Below, one piece after another: positions 15,023 through 24,244 of a DNA stretch of 64,000 nucleotides. Position numbers and translations under genes: made by a program. This DNA comes from Heliocidaris tuberculata (lineage: Eukaryota > Echinodermata > Echinoidea > Camarodonta > Echinometridae): NCBI GenBank assembly GCA_025618425.1, contig CM046833.1, forward strand, positions 5,786,356 to 5,850,355, in the 5' to 3' direction. Each line of letters opens with the position of its first letter. Position 1 is the stretch's first letter. The notes under the pieces are model-generated. The model saw only the letters and a program-made list of their open reading frames with translations. It was not told where the DNA came from and did no database searches.

Positions 15023-15739
15023 AACAGAAAATAAATTAATAGGATGATTGTTGAGCATAGATTAAAATCATACAGTTTGGTTTTTTTTCAAAATATCAGA
15101 TGAATTTATAATTTAACGAGGCCAAGATAACAAACTGTGAATAATCTTTATTTATGAAAAACAACTAAAAGACAGAACACCACCACCAACAACAAAGAGT
15201 ACTGTAAACAGACATTGTATCCTTTCTTTTATTGGGGTAATTTTAAATGATCATCACAAATATAAGTATAATTTTCTTTAAATAAAACAAATGGAAATCA
15301 CGCTCAGGTTATTTCTAAGATAGTGCATGATGGTCGAGGGAAAACATGAAACACTATTCCAGAAAAAAAAATGTATGTAATAATTTAGACAAAATAAAAA
15401 TCCGGAAAAACACAATAAAGGTCGAATTGGGGAAATCCTTCAAACTAAATGCTCAACTTTCGTGATTTATTATGTATTTTCTTTCCTTTTTGTTTGTTTG
15501 TTTGTTTCGGGGTTTTTTTAGGGTCAAAAATTGTATTACGTCACTTAGTGATACCTGCAGTTGCGAAACTTGAACTTGATTCTAATTCTGGTCTCAGCAC
15601 CAGACTCAATGCTCCAAAAACAGATCGAAGGTGGATAGCTATCAGGATAGTTTGGAGACCGTATCACACCAGCTCCAGCCTCTATAAAACCCCCACATCC
15701 CTGACTGGAAGCGATGGTGAACAGAGCGCTGGAGATCAT
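219..15739 (-). CDS. LRP-like receptor gene: CUB, YWTD propeller, EGF, second YWTD propeller (partial; 12 exons joined)
   Basis: Twelve minus-strand exons join in consistent phase into at least 662 residues. Residues about 15-116 form a CUB domain (CGG start, SPNYP, IYDG, FCD, GFVVSYE; four cysteines). Residues about 117-396 form one six-bladed beta-propeller with blade motifs VIWSE, LVWSE, VYWTD, LFWTD, LYWVE and LIYAT. Residues 397-435 are an EGF module with six cysteines. From 436 on there is a second propeller (VFYSD, LYWTD, LFWAQ, LYYGD) that leaves the window on the left. YWTD propellers with EGF modules are extracellular parts of LDL-receptor-related proteins, which bind ligands and often cycle through endosomes. 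A CUB domain placed directly before a propeller is not the usual LRP layout. Whether a transmembrane segment or LDLR class A repeats follow cannot be seen. The N-terminus is uncertain: no convincing complete signal peptide is present, so a further 5' exon is likely. Confidence 0.85.
632..3043. mobile_element. 2.4-kb DNA-transposon-like element with complex inverted ends
   Basis: The outer ends are inverted copies: GGCCCGTATTCTGATAGC on the left and, read from the other strand, GGCCGGTATTCTGATAGC on the right. Inside each end, GGGTTTAACTTAACCCC and AGTCTAAGTGT motifs recur, at 650-780 and 2870-3040. No transposase was recognised. The minus-strand reading frame at 763-1008 is unassigned. The element lies in an intron of the LRP-like gene. 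Family unknown; the target duplication is unclear (possibly TTT). Confidence 0.7.
1130..2170. repeat. Diffuse palindrome-rich tract (AGATCTA, TCTAGA, AACGTTA words)
   Basis: Dozens of copies of TAGATCTA, CTAGTCTAGATC, GTTAACGTT and ACGTTAGATCTAAC occur in loose order over about 1 kb, with no clean tandem unit. The tract lies inside the 2.4-kb inverted-end element. Confidence 0.6.
3211..3345 (-). CDS. LRP-like gene, propeller 2 exon, LFWAQ blade
   Basis: Encodes [20 protein letters not shown] and [12 protein letters not shown] (the PNGLAID strand is diagnostic). Acceptor GTGATAG; donor GTATAA. Confidence 0.88.
3852..4005 (-). CDS. LRP-like gene, propeller 2 exon, YWTD blade
   Basis: Encodes [20 protein letters not shown] and [11 protein letters not shown], an almost canonical LDLR class B repeat. 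Acceptor TTTTAG; donor GTGGGT inside a run of A and G. Phase 1 in, phase 2 out. Confidence 0.9.
4123..4310. repeat. Dispersed repeat R1, copy 1 (uninterrupted, contains TTAA site)
   Basis: Shares blocks with 13978-14110 plus 14711-14790 and with 61401-61690: a TTTGCGTCA segment, CAATCGAGCCTGT, and GATATCACTTTTTCATGACG. At 4229-4232 it has the intact TTAA at which copy 2 carries an insertion. Confidence 0.65.
4738..4802. repeat. GGTGATGAT-type microsatellite
   Basis: A trinucleotide-like GGT/GAT tract in the intron between the two exons at 3852-4005 and 4829-5101. Confidence 0.7.
4829..5101 (-). CDS. LRP-like gene, propeller 2 exon, first blades
   Basis: Encodes [37 protein letters not shown] and GGIRTVQ. 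It is the entry to the second propeller right after the EGF module. Acceptor ATTACAG; donor GTACGA (non-consensus, chosen because phase 1 then matches the next exon). Confidence 0.85.
5486..5602 (-). CDS. LRP-like gene, EGF-module exon
   Basis: Encodes an EGF-like module between the two propellers: [11 protein letters not shown], then YTCLCENDF, then DGHTCED. Six cysteines are present in the spacing of LRP EGF modules. Acceptor TTTTAG; donor GTGAGG. Confidence 0.9.
6483..6627 (-). CDS. LRP-like gene, propeller 1 exon, blade 6 and exit
   Basis: Encodes [14 protein letters not shown], then [16 protein letters not shown], which corresponds to the closing strand of LDLR-type propellers (usually Y.P..QP). 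The acceptor follows a TCTCTCTC tract; donor GTAAGT. Confidence 0.85.
7310..7400. repeat. Short segment of the GGAATTACGAA minisatellite family
   Basis: Contains TTCGGAATTACGAATACTCC and AGAACCCC words like those of the larger array at 13406-13700. The rest of the intron 6628-8358 shows mainly AT-rich sequence, short C and T runs, and the MITE at 7851. Confidence 0.45.
7851..7995. mobile_element. 145-bp palindromic MITE (family P1, copy 1)
   Basis: A near-perfect foldback: GTTGCACAAAACTTGCGTTT at the left and its complement (AACGCAAGTTTTGTGCAAC) at the right. The centre contains CCAATCAGAAG. Related copies are at 26278-26406 and 61891-62036. Confidence 0.85.
8359..8485 (-). CDS. LRP-like gene, propeller 1 exon, blade 5
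   Basis: Encodes [20 protein letters not shown] and GLFDLTIFE. Donor GTAAGG. The acceptor is an ACACAG with a weak pyrimidine tract, chosen because the phase and the LYW motif continue exactly from the upstream exon. Confidence 0.85.
8901..9035 (-). CDS. LRP-like gene, propeller 1 exon, blade 4
   Basis: Encodes [20 protein letters not shown] and [15 protein letters not shown]. Acceptor TTTTGCAG; donor GTAAGT. Phase 2 in, phase 2 out. Confidence 0.9.
9818..10034 (-). CDS. LRP-like gene, propeller 1 exon, blade 3
   Basis: Encodes [20 protein letters not shown] and [15 protein letters not shown], a textbook LDLR class B repeat. Acceptor CTTCAG; donor GTAAGG. Phase 1 in, phase 2 out. Confidence 0.9.
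10083..10271. mobile_element. 190-bp foldback element
   Basis: Left arm ACTACTTTCGAAAAATAAAC and CAAGGGCAATTTCAA; the right arm has TTGAAATTGCC, then TTTTTCGAAAGTAGT. Possible TTTA on both flanks. The rest of the intron 10035-12103 is AT-rich and without recognisable coding sequence. Confidence 0.75.
11722..11885. repeat. (AAT)n microsatellite
   Basis: About 160 bases of AAT units with occasional GAT interruptions. The apparent Ile/Met and Tyr/His reading frames here are artefacts of the repeat. Confidence 0.95.
12104..12319 (-). CDS. LRP-like gene, propeller 1 exon, blades 1-2
   Basis: Encodes [15 protein letters not shown] and [17 protein letters not shown], two divergent YWTD-type blades. 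Acceptor ATATAG; donor GTATGT. It follows the CUB directly with no LDLR class A repeat between. Confidence 0.75.
13175..13338 (-). CDS. LRP-like gene, exon with second half of CUB domain
   Basis: Encodes [26 protein letters not shown] and GFVVSYEPS, the second half of a CUB domain. Acceptor TTTTCAG; donor GTAAGC. It enters in phase 2 and leaves in phase 1, matching both neighbours. Confidence 0.85.
13406..13700. repeat. Degenerate minisatellite of CGGAATTATGAACCTT units
   Basis: At least eight variants of (C)GGAATTATGAACC or AATTACGAACC recur every 20-45 bases. It is followed by a 26-base C run at about 13727-13752. Confidence 0.75.
13809..13946. mobile_element. Short MITE (family P2, copy 1)
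   Basis: Contains CAGTCAGATGCAAGGATTTC, AGCTTATAACAGTTA and GTTTTATGAAACATGGCCC. Matches 50819-50950, including the GTTTCATAAA(G/A) terminal motif. Confidence 0.7.
13978..14110. repeat. Dispersed repeat R1, copy 2, left part
   Basis: Similar to 4123-4230 and 61401-61600 (TTGCGTCGGTACC, GCTAATCGAACCTGTGAAG). It resumes at 14711 with GATATCACTCTTTCATGACA after the 592-base element. Confidence 0.65.
14115..14706. mobile_element. 592-bp foldback MITE flanked by TTAA, inserted in repeat R1
   Basis: Long inverted arms (about 245 bases each) enclose a loop of roughly 100 bases. The left end is AGGCCAAGTCCATACTAATA and the right end, read from the other strand, is AGGCAAAGTCCACACTAATA. TTAA stands on both sides (14111-14114 and 14707-14710), and the uninterrupted R1 copy has a single TTAA at the same place. 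TTAA duplication is the hallmark of piggyBac-type transposition. Confidence 0.88.
14711..14800. repeat. Dispersed repeat R1, copy 2, right part
   Basis: GATATCACTCTTTCATGACA and GACCGTACAAGTCACT match 4233-4300 and 61613-61690. It is the other half of the repeat split by the TTAA element. Confidence 0.65.
14988..15021. repeat. (TA)n microsatellite
   Basis: About 16 TA units. The surrounding intron 14800-15554 shows nothing else beyond AT-rich sequence. Confidence 0.95.
15555..15739 (-). CDS. LRP-like gene, exon with first half of CUB domain
   Basis: Encodes [21 protein letters not shown] and RIKFKF, the first half of a CUB domain. The donor GTATCA gives phase 2. An ATG at 15739 gives only 14 residues before CGG ([10 protein letters not shown] is a weak hydrophobic core), so the true 5' border may instead be a splice acceptor at about 15728, with the signal-peptide start in an unseen upstream exon. 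Confidence 0.75.
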
Positions 15740-15827
15740 GCAAGATTTTTTAAAATGTGCGATCAGGGCAAAGGTGTCATTACAATTTACAAGGCGGTAT
15801 TAATTACTGCATGGGCAGTGGCCTATC

Positions 15828-17498
15828 TACACTTAAAAAAGAACTGGGCAAAATTTTACCCAAAATTTACCCAACATGAGGGTCGTTAAGTGTCCGACCA
15901 ACTTTGGGGTAAACCTCACCATATACAGAATTTGCTCTTTTGTTTGGCAATTTCAGTTTGACCAATAATTTACCCATCCATACTTGCCCAACCAATTTTA
16001 CCTAATAGGATATTGCCCAACCCTCTAAACATCATCAATCCTAACCTATCCTACTTTAACTTATCCTATCCTATTTCTTTTTTCTTTTCTTTTTTTAATT
16101 ATATGTTATATTGTTTTATAATCAAATAGAGTCACAAAATTCACAAATAATTAACAGTTATTGTACAAAGGGAAGAAAAAAGTGACAAGAACATTTCATA
16201 AAAAGACATATTATAAAAGCGAGAACCACCATGATTAAGTTATGTCCAGGAAAGCATAGCTTCCTCGAAGACCCCCCCCCCCCCCCCCCACCCCATAGGC
16301 ACACATAACTGCTAATTATTTGCCTCCCCCTTTCAAAGATCCCCAAGCCGGAACAGGCTCCATTCCCAATTTCTCTACCACAAATTACACACTTTATTCC
16401 ACACAATCAAAATTTACTGCTACTCAAAGTAACAAAAAGATTACACTTTCCCAAACTCATCTCCTCTAATCTTTATCATCATAATTCATATTATTGTATA
16501 GAGCCTGAACCGGACCCGGAGATCTGTGACAGTGAGAAAATACATCATAAAATTATAAAGAAAAAATGTGCCAAAACACATTCCAATGCATTTTAACTAT
16601 CCCAATCCCAGGGAGCGCCATGATAACACTGGGAAAATCAGCGAGTGGAGCCAGCATTTTAACCCGGTACCTATAAGGAGTAATAGCAAGGAAAATCATG
16701 GTGATTCCAAACAGCAAAACAATGACATACATGTAAATATTCAGTGTACCAATACACAGCATACAAAATCATTAAGTCTGAAAGATACACTGTATATATA
16801 CAAATAAACTGTATTTGGGGGGCATGAAATAAATATGAATATTACATCTTAAACAAATCATAGATCAAATCGCCATTTTTTAAAGTGTAAAGTAAATATT
16901 TCTTTTCTTGGCTAAATAGTACTCAATTTCTTTCTTTTTTTTTTAATGAAACTCATAAATAGGTCAACATTTGGTGATTCACTCCTAAATTTACAAATAT
17001 AAATATAATACTTTACAACTAATAGAAGGTATGTTATAAATCTATCTAATCCTATTCTTAACCTATCCTATCCTAGACCTGTCCTACCCAGTTGGTGCAG
17101 TCTAGTGCAATCTCTTACATACCCCTTATAGTTTTTTTATGCCTTTGGTGACAGTTAGTAAATCGGGCAATCCCCAACCATACACTACTAAAAATTCATG
17201 AATATTTTCATAAGTGTTTTCCCCAATATTGGGTAAAGTGATATAGAACAAGGTGGGCAAATGCATGAAACAAAACAATTTGGACAATCTCACCCATTTC
17301 TTTTACCTAGTGTTCATAGTTTACATAATTGAATACCCAGTTTAATATGGATCAATCATTTTTCCCCATACTGGGTAAAAAATATTTATCACACGTTGGG
17401 CAAAAGCGTGTAGGAAACAGTTGGAAAAAATTTGCCCAACCTTTACACAATTCAAATTTTACCCAGCATAGTTAACCCAGTATTTTTTAGAGTGTAGG
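15828..17498. mobile_element. 1.67-kb inverted-end element with TTTACCCAA words
   Basis: The left end reads CTACACTTAAAAAAGAACTG and the right end, from the other strand, CTACACTCTAAAAAATACTG. Both ends carry many TTTACCCAAC or GTTGGGCAAA words. The interior is AT-rich with a C run at 16270-16290 and no recognisable protein. It lies just upstream of the first visible LRP-like exon. Confidence 0.65.
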
Positions 17499-17499
17499 G

Positions 17500-19970
17500 A
17501 CTATGGCGCCCGGGGCAAACAATAAAATTGAGCCAATCCTCCTTCTTCCCCGCCCAAAGAGTTCACCTTAAAAAATCGAACCAGATTCATTCCCATAGAA
17601 ACCTAAAGCGCATCGTGATAATGATATTTGATGCACTTAACCCTCGATGAGGAGGCAAAGTTTGATAAACAGCTCTAGAACCGAGCGTTAGAATTTCATT
17701 TCATTTTTAAACATCAAAAATACAATGTCATAAGTATTATGCACCTACTAAGCACAGCAACCGCGCGTTAGCTGGAGTTTCTTTCAATTTTTCGAACATT
17801 CTGTTCGGAGAGCAAGATTAACGAAAGTCATAAAAAATTAACAACTTTTATTTAAGCTAGTTCACTTTTAACTGTTATAGCTCGCACGCACTAAATTATT
17901 ATAGATGGCATCCAAGCCATAAATACGGATTGTACAGTTTTGAAAAAATGTATATAATTATCACTGAAAGATTTAACAATAATTGTTCGATTTTTATTAA
18001 GGTTTTTAACCTACCCTCTTCACCATTGCAAGGAAAAGCATCATTTTCAGGCATTTAAATATAATTATAAAGATACTTAAATCAATTTTCTCTTATTCGT
18101 ATCTGAAAATTCACAATTACCTCAGGAACAGGATGGCTGACCACGTGGATGAGCTCGCCAACATGGTGGAAAATCTATGTTAGTTTTACCAAAGACCGAA
18201 CTAGAACAAAAGAAAAAAGGTGGTACTTATGTTCAATAGAAAAGAATTATACTGACCATATCTTTTTTTCGAAAATATGTTCAATTAATAATAATAAATA
18301 ATAATAATAATGGTGGCTTCTTATTAAGCGCTTAAGGGCATCACGCATGATGCTCATGGCGCTTTACAAAATACACATATACAAAATAGAGTACAACAAT
18401 ATATACAACAGTTACTTAACTCATTAAACGAAGAGGATAATATAACATACTAAATCCGAATTATTGTTACTACGACAGCTTTATGAAATACACGTACATC
18501 AGAGATTAACTTAAGGAACAAAAGAAAATTAACATAAGATAAAGAACAAATACAATTAAATTGATTATAATCCTAGTGCGATTAAAGAGGTTGACTTAAG
18601 GAAGCAAATTCAAGGTACAAGGAAAAAAGGGAGCGAACCGCAATTTAATGATTTGAATTACTTGCGATTAACTTTAGGCTTATTTAAGATTAACTGTAAA
18701 GATTAGAGGGTAAATTAACGTAAGGTACAGAACAAATTTCATTTCAATGAATCAGAATAACTAAGAAAACAGATATGTTTTGAGTAGTTGTTTAAATGAA
18801 GTAGTTGAGGAAGCCTGGCGAAGAAGAAGGGGAAGATTGTTCCAGAGAGAGGGGCCTGCGTGGGAGAAGCTGTGGTCACAATTGGCAAGGAGTCAAAGAG
18901 ATCATAGATTACAATTTTGGAGCAATTAAAAGCTTGTCTTATTCTTTTTCCAAAATGGATTCAGGAAATAAGTTGCAATTATACTCATATTTATACATTC
19001 TTCTTTGTTATTTGCTGCCTAGGAGATCGTGTAATAGTGGAAGTCCAGGGGAGTATACCCCGAAGATTTAGCCTGATAAAAATGATACTTCCGAATGTTG
19101 TCGACATCACGCGGGGCTACTTACATGTAGGTACAGTCCAACACAACTTGATGAAGAGACGATTATTAGCCCACCCTTTTGTTATTCCGGATAGGCACAG
19201 TAATATTTTTAATTGCCTACAAGTCAACATACCTTTACACTGAAGTTCAAAAACTGAAGAAGTCGATCTGCATGCCGATGATAACAAGGCGACCAAGTTA
19301 AAGCAACTCTCTACCTACCGACTTATGTGTGTCTCAGAGCTACAGTGTTCCAGATTTTATACCACTTTGGCCAATACAGTAAGAAGACCTTGTATGAGAG
19401 AAAAGGAAATGCGTGCAACGGAATAAACCTCTACATCTACCCCCCCCCCCCCCGGTGATCCAACTTTATGCAAGGCTATACATAGATCCAATCTACTCAT
19501 GTCAAAGAAAATTAAGTAGAAAATGCTGAAAACATCTGCAACAGCACGACATCCCTAAAATGATTCATTTCCAAGAGCGAAGAACATTTGCTTTCAAACT
19601 ACGAATTCGTGGTGACAGCGACATAAGGGACAGGCAGAAATAATACAACTTTTGTAGTTTGATATATAGTTCCATCAAGCAATATTTTTTCTCCTCTTCA
19701 TCGATGATTTATGAAAAAAACATTTGTCACAGTCTTTGTCAATCACCAGTGAACTTTATCAGGACAATGGTACAAATTGCTCGTATTGGTATTGGTATAC
19801 TGGTATCTTTTAAGATCATCTAGGGCCCCTATTAATCTTAATTAGTTATACCCTCCCTGGTCAGTTCATTATGCTTCAATAAGTAATAAAAAAAGGCGAA
19901 GAGGCATAAACAAGTAAATAAATGGGCTTCTTTAATGGAAATTATTAAACTGAAACGTAAAGAAACCATT
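17500..19970. other. Non-coding stretch upstream of the LRP-like gene
   Basis: No convincing gene is seen. It holds a SINE-like or MITE-like segment at 18290-18380 (TAATAATAATGGTGGC, then GCGCTTTACAAAATACAC), a C run at 19440, and a short ATG-started peptide at 18133-18183. Reading frames of 60-108 residues here lack any family signature. Confidence 0.5.
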
Positions 19971-19971
19971 T

Positions 19972-20391
19972 AAGGCCACCGCACACTATACGATCGGTCT
20001 GCGATCCGATTTCGGAAGAAAATATAAAAGCATTTGATATAAACATTTTAACACATCAGATATTGTTGATTGAGGTTCTGAATAGTCATAAAGATAATAA
20101 ATTTGAAAATAAAGCCTATTGCGCACTTTCTAGTCGGAGGAAAAGCCAAATCAGCTCAGAGTCCTAGTGACGTCAGAGCAGTTCTACGATTGTCTACGAT
20201 TTGAAAGTTATTTGGCCCTTATTCTGGATACTAGGCTGACAGCGCACCAAAACGCTATGTTTAGTATTCATATCATAGTTCAAACCCTGAATCAGGTAGA
20301 TTTTATTTGATCAAATATCCATAGTTAATACTATTGCGATTTACTTCCAAAATCGGATCGCAGTTGATGGCATAGTGCACGGTGGGCTTGA
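19972..20391. mobile_element. 420-bp TIR element
   Basis: The ends are imperfect inverted copies: AAGGCCACCGCACACTATAC at the left, and AAGCCCACCGTGCACTATGC read from the right. Inside, GCGATCCGATTT faces AAAATCGGATCGC. No protein. Confidence 0.75.
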
Positions 20392-20599
20392 GTTTTCAGA
20401 TATGTATTTCAACAGTTGGGTACATGACTTTACCGTTCTATTATAACATGTCTTGAACGAAACACTTCACAAAAAGTAAGTTCCCTCTAAAACGAATCTC
20501 TTTAATGTCTGAATCGGGAACCATTGAGGAGTCTGAATACAGAGACATGTAGCCGTACTTCTCAGCTACCTTTCATGAAATTTAGAGGAAATTATTAGG

Positions 20600-20925
20600 T
20601 CACGCTTCAGTGAGCACATAATTAAAAATAAAAAGTGACCATATCAAAATTATACAGTAAGTATTGTTTTGATTTTGTGCACTAAAAATCATTTGATTAA
20701 CATTAATTCAATATTCTTATGACCGGTGTACATGTATCAATGATCCCTATAGCATTTCTTTCAGAATTTTACGCTTCAATGAGCGCGTGGGGCTGAAAAG
20801 GCCCTTTTTACGCTAATGGACTAAAATTCAGTTGCTTCCTTTGGTTAACTATCACAAGTCTTCTTGGGGAGTTCGTCTAATTTATTTTGATAAAAATGTG
20901 TTGCGCTTCAGTGAGCACAAGAGAT
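20600..20925. repeat. Spaced repeat GCTTCAGTGAGCAC, three copies
   Basis: ACGCTTCAGTGAGCACA at about 20602, ACGCTTCAATGAGCGCG at about 20770, and GCGCTTCAGTGAGCACA at about 20904. The spacers differ and are AT-rich. Confidence 0.5.
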
Positions 20926-22384
20926 GAACAAATTATGCAAATGAGAAGAAAGTTTAGGGCCTTAATCAGCTTTGATCTTACTATGGGATATTAATTTGGC
21001 GTTAAGTTCCTGCTTATTGGTGACCTCCTGAAGATATGTCTACAATTTCATGCAATAACTCATGGTAGAATAAACACAAATCATCACTGAAAAAAAAATG
21101 CAATTTTCTGTTGAATATTGAGTCAGCGCAATTGTTCTCATAAACCTTATAAAAAATAAATTTTCATTCAGTTAAAATAAAATTCAATAGAAAGAAAGAA
21201 AAGGTCGTGCTCTTGCACTATTTCAAGCAGTTTCGATTGAATTTTGATAAATCTTATCATAAGTAAATGAAAATTCACTTATGTGGTGAATTTTCATTAA
21301 GAGAAAGCTGTATGTGTCATGTCTTAATGCCTGTTTTTATCTAACCATAGTTCTTTTATCCTCTGTTTGCTTTCTAATTGTGACGCGCCTGTGTGCGCCT
21401 GGGGATGAAACTACGGATAATAAAGGTTCGCCATCGAAGACATTGAGACACAATCATGGCCTCCTCAATTGTAATGTTTTATGGTCTGATTGTGACGGTA
21501 TGGGGGTTGTTCTGCTGGTCTTTTGATGTGAATGATTGTGTAAGAGTTGGACGGAATGTTTGATTCGTGACACGAATACTTTCATCATTTCCAAATTATG
21601 ATCTCGCCTCTCTATATTCTTTGGTCATTCCATTAACGGGATAAGGCAGCACGTTTATCTTAAAAGATTAATCTAACCTATAAGATTGCCAATTTTTGTG
21701 TGGCCAAATATCCTCAGCAGGCAGTGAAAAGTAATTCCAGAGTAACGGACATGACATTTAATTAAGACAGTTTAAATCAAAAACCAAGAATCCTAAAACA
21801 TATTACAGTAACTAAATCAAACACATTTGACTATCAAGGACATACACACTAAATTTCACAGTATATCACTGAATAGTTGAAGAGAAAATAGACTCTTTGT
21901 AACTGTAACGAACAGGACACAAAATGGACAAGGATTTTTTTCTTACTCCTTTGAGCAGTTTTTTAAATAATTTTTTGCAAATATGTGAGGAGGGTTCAAT
22001 TTACTACAAAAAAAATTGAATGTGAAGTGCTTGTGGCGTGAAATAATGAGACCTAAAGATAGAATGTTTGACCAAAAATGTCACCGCACTTTTACTTAAA
22101 ATTAGTTTTTAAAGAGAATCATGCCTACTTAAACTTCACTCTTATTATTTTACCACTCAAATTAAGAACGTGTTGAGCCATTTTGTTTGATACTAAATTT
22201 GCCATGATGAATCAAATATTTCGGGAGTTATAGCCAAATTTGTGAGTTTTGGCAAGTGAACATTTTCCATGGAATTGCCCATATAGCACATACAGCGGAA
22301 ACGTAGAATTATGTTCCGAGGATCGGCTCCCACTTGTACAAACATTCTGTGTTGATACACTTTGTCAAAATACTATTGTTAATA

Positions 22385-22590
22385 ATAAAACATGGGGTCA
22401 TTGCTCATTGCATGATCCTTAACACAATAAATTATGTCATTTTCTCTTCATTGAACTGAGAACATTTCCTTCCTCTTTTGACGAGAGAAATCCTGAGTAC
22501 CTAATTTCACAATGTTTTTTTAGCTTCTTATTCCCACGCAAAACATTATTCAATTAATTCATTCCAAATGGAAACTATTCTCCCTTTTTA
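22385..22590. repeat. Dispersed repeat R2, copy 1
   Basis: ACATTTCCTTCCTC, CCTAATTTCACAATG, GCAAAACATTATTCA and ATTCCAAATGGAAACTATT match the same ordered blocks at 28600-28790. Confidence 0.6.
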
Positions 22591-23342
22591 CCTTCTAGAA
22601 AGAAGCACTGAATCTCATGATGATGTTTTTCATTTTCATTGGCTAATTGATTCAGAGGGAAAGAACACATACAGACGGTCCCAGGGTATCTCCCCTGTAA
22701 ACAAAAGGGGACCCCAAGACGCTGAGGACGCTTTTTTATTTTTTCCATTTTTTTTTTCATTTTTTTTTTTTTTGGGGGGGGGTGAATATTGAGCCCCCTC
22801 CCTCACAAAATCCTGGATCCGCCACTGCCTACATGTACACGGTTGTATAGAAATGCATAGCCTGTTAGAAGATTTCACGTTGGACACTCCCCTTTATTCA
22901 AAAATTGATCTGCACATACTAAACAGAATAATGATTACATAATGGGCATCCTTGTAAAGGATTACTTCATAGGATTTTAAATGATGCAAAACGTAATGAC
23001 CACAGTGATGTTATAAGAGCAAAATGTTAAATCAAATTCGAAACAAGGGGAACCATCAGTGGCGTATCTAGGTATTCTGGCGCCCGGGGCAAACTATCAA
23101 ATCAGCGCCACTCCTCCCATGACCAAACTCACATTAATGAGCGTTTTTAGTTTGGATATGATGGCAGTAGGTGAAAATGAGTTTTGATGCACATAAAAAG
23201 TTCTTGCAAAAAGGATAAAGGAAGTTTTAGGCTAGGAGAAGTATTTTATCATGATTGGATTGGTTGGATATATTAAAAATAGAAACATAGGTGAGGCGGT
23301 CCGGCTAATAGACGACATTTTTTTATTCCATGAATAAGTCAG

Positions 23343-23720
23343 TTGGTTTTTTTTTTAATTGCAGTGGATTTCGAGAAGGCCTTTGATAGCGTTTCACATT
23401 TGTTTTTAAATAAAGTATTGGAATCATTTGGTTTGGGGGAGGATTTTTGCAGGTGGGTGAAAGTTCTATACAATGATTGCAGCAGTTGTGTTATAAATGG
23501 GGGGGGGGGGCAGTCAACAGATTATTTTCAAATAAAGAGAGGGGTCAGACAAGGTGATCCTCTTTCACCATATTTATTTGTTTTAGTAATCGAAACCTTA
23601 GCTAGAGTCATAATGAGGGATGAGGAAATTAGTGGGGTTAAATTAGGGGACAAGGAAATCAGACAAATTATGTATGCTGATGACATAACTATTTTTGTAA
23701 AAGATCTTAGTTCCATATAA
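23343..23720 (+). pseudogene. LINE reverse-transcriptase fragment
   Basis: 125 residues of the RT palm and fingers with FEKAFDSV, RQGDPLSPYLF and YADD. It is broken on the left by a stop after ...FHE and on the right by a stop before the conserved SGLKVNKEK segment, which is also where the MITE sits. Confidence 0.85.
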
Positions 23721-23773
23721 AAGCTGAAAAGGAATTTGGTAGACTTTGAAAATGTCAGTGGTTAAAAGGTTAA

Positions 23774-24181
23774 CCCTTTCAAGACAATTGACCACATTTT
23801 GTGGTTTGGCTCAATAACTTTTTATTCAGAGCTCTAAAAAATATACCAGATGCATGAGTAGAGAGAGCAAAAATTTCTGCACACACTATGTCCATTTTTG
23901 TTGCATTACCATATTGTGTTTGATGCCAGGAATTTTGAATAGGAGAATAAGTTTTAAAATCCTTAAATTGGCAACACATTGAGAGATTCAGAAATCCTTA
24001 TTTTTTATCAAAATTGGCAATTTTTCAACTTTTCGACAAAATTCCTGACCATGTGTATTATTTTCAAAGACATTATACCTTATTAGAACCATGTAGCACT
24101 AAAAGAAAAATATTATTTTTGCCAATTTGAAGATCAAAATGTGATCAATTTAGCCCTTAAATAATTCCTGTCCTGAAAGGG
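23774..24181 (+). mobile_element. 408-bp TTAA-flanked MITE (family T1, copy A) inside the LINE
   Basis: Starts CCCTTTCAAGACAATTGACC and ends CTGTCCTGAAAGGG, flanked by TTAA at 23770-23773 and 24182-24185. Two further full copies are at 31038 and 31536. It splits the LINE reading frame in the SGLKVNKEK region. Confidence 0.88.
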
Positions 24182-24244
24182 TTAACAAGGAAAAAAACAA
24201 ACTTTATTAGGTAAGGTAATGAAAGGGAGAAACCTGGCTCACTT

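Noticed and set aside
15449..15889. 146-residue plus-strand frame
   Set aside because: Antisense to the CUB exon and running into transposon ends; no family signature.
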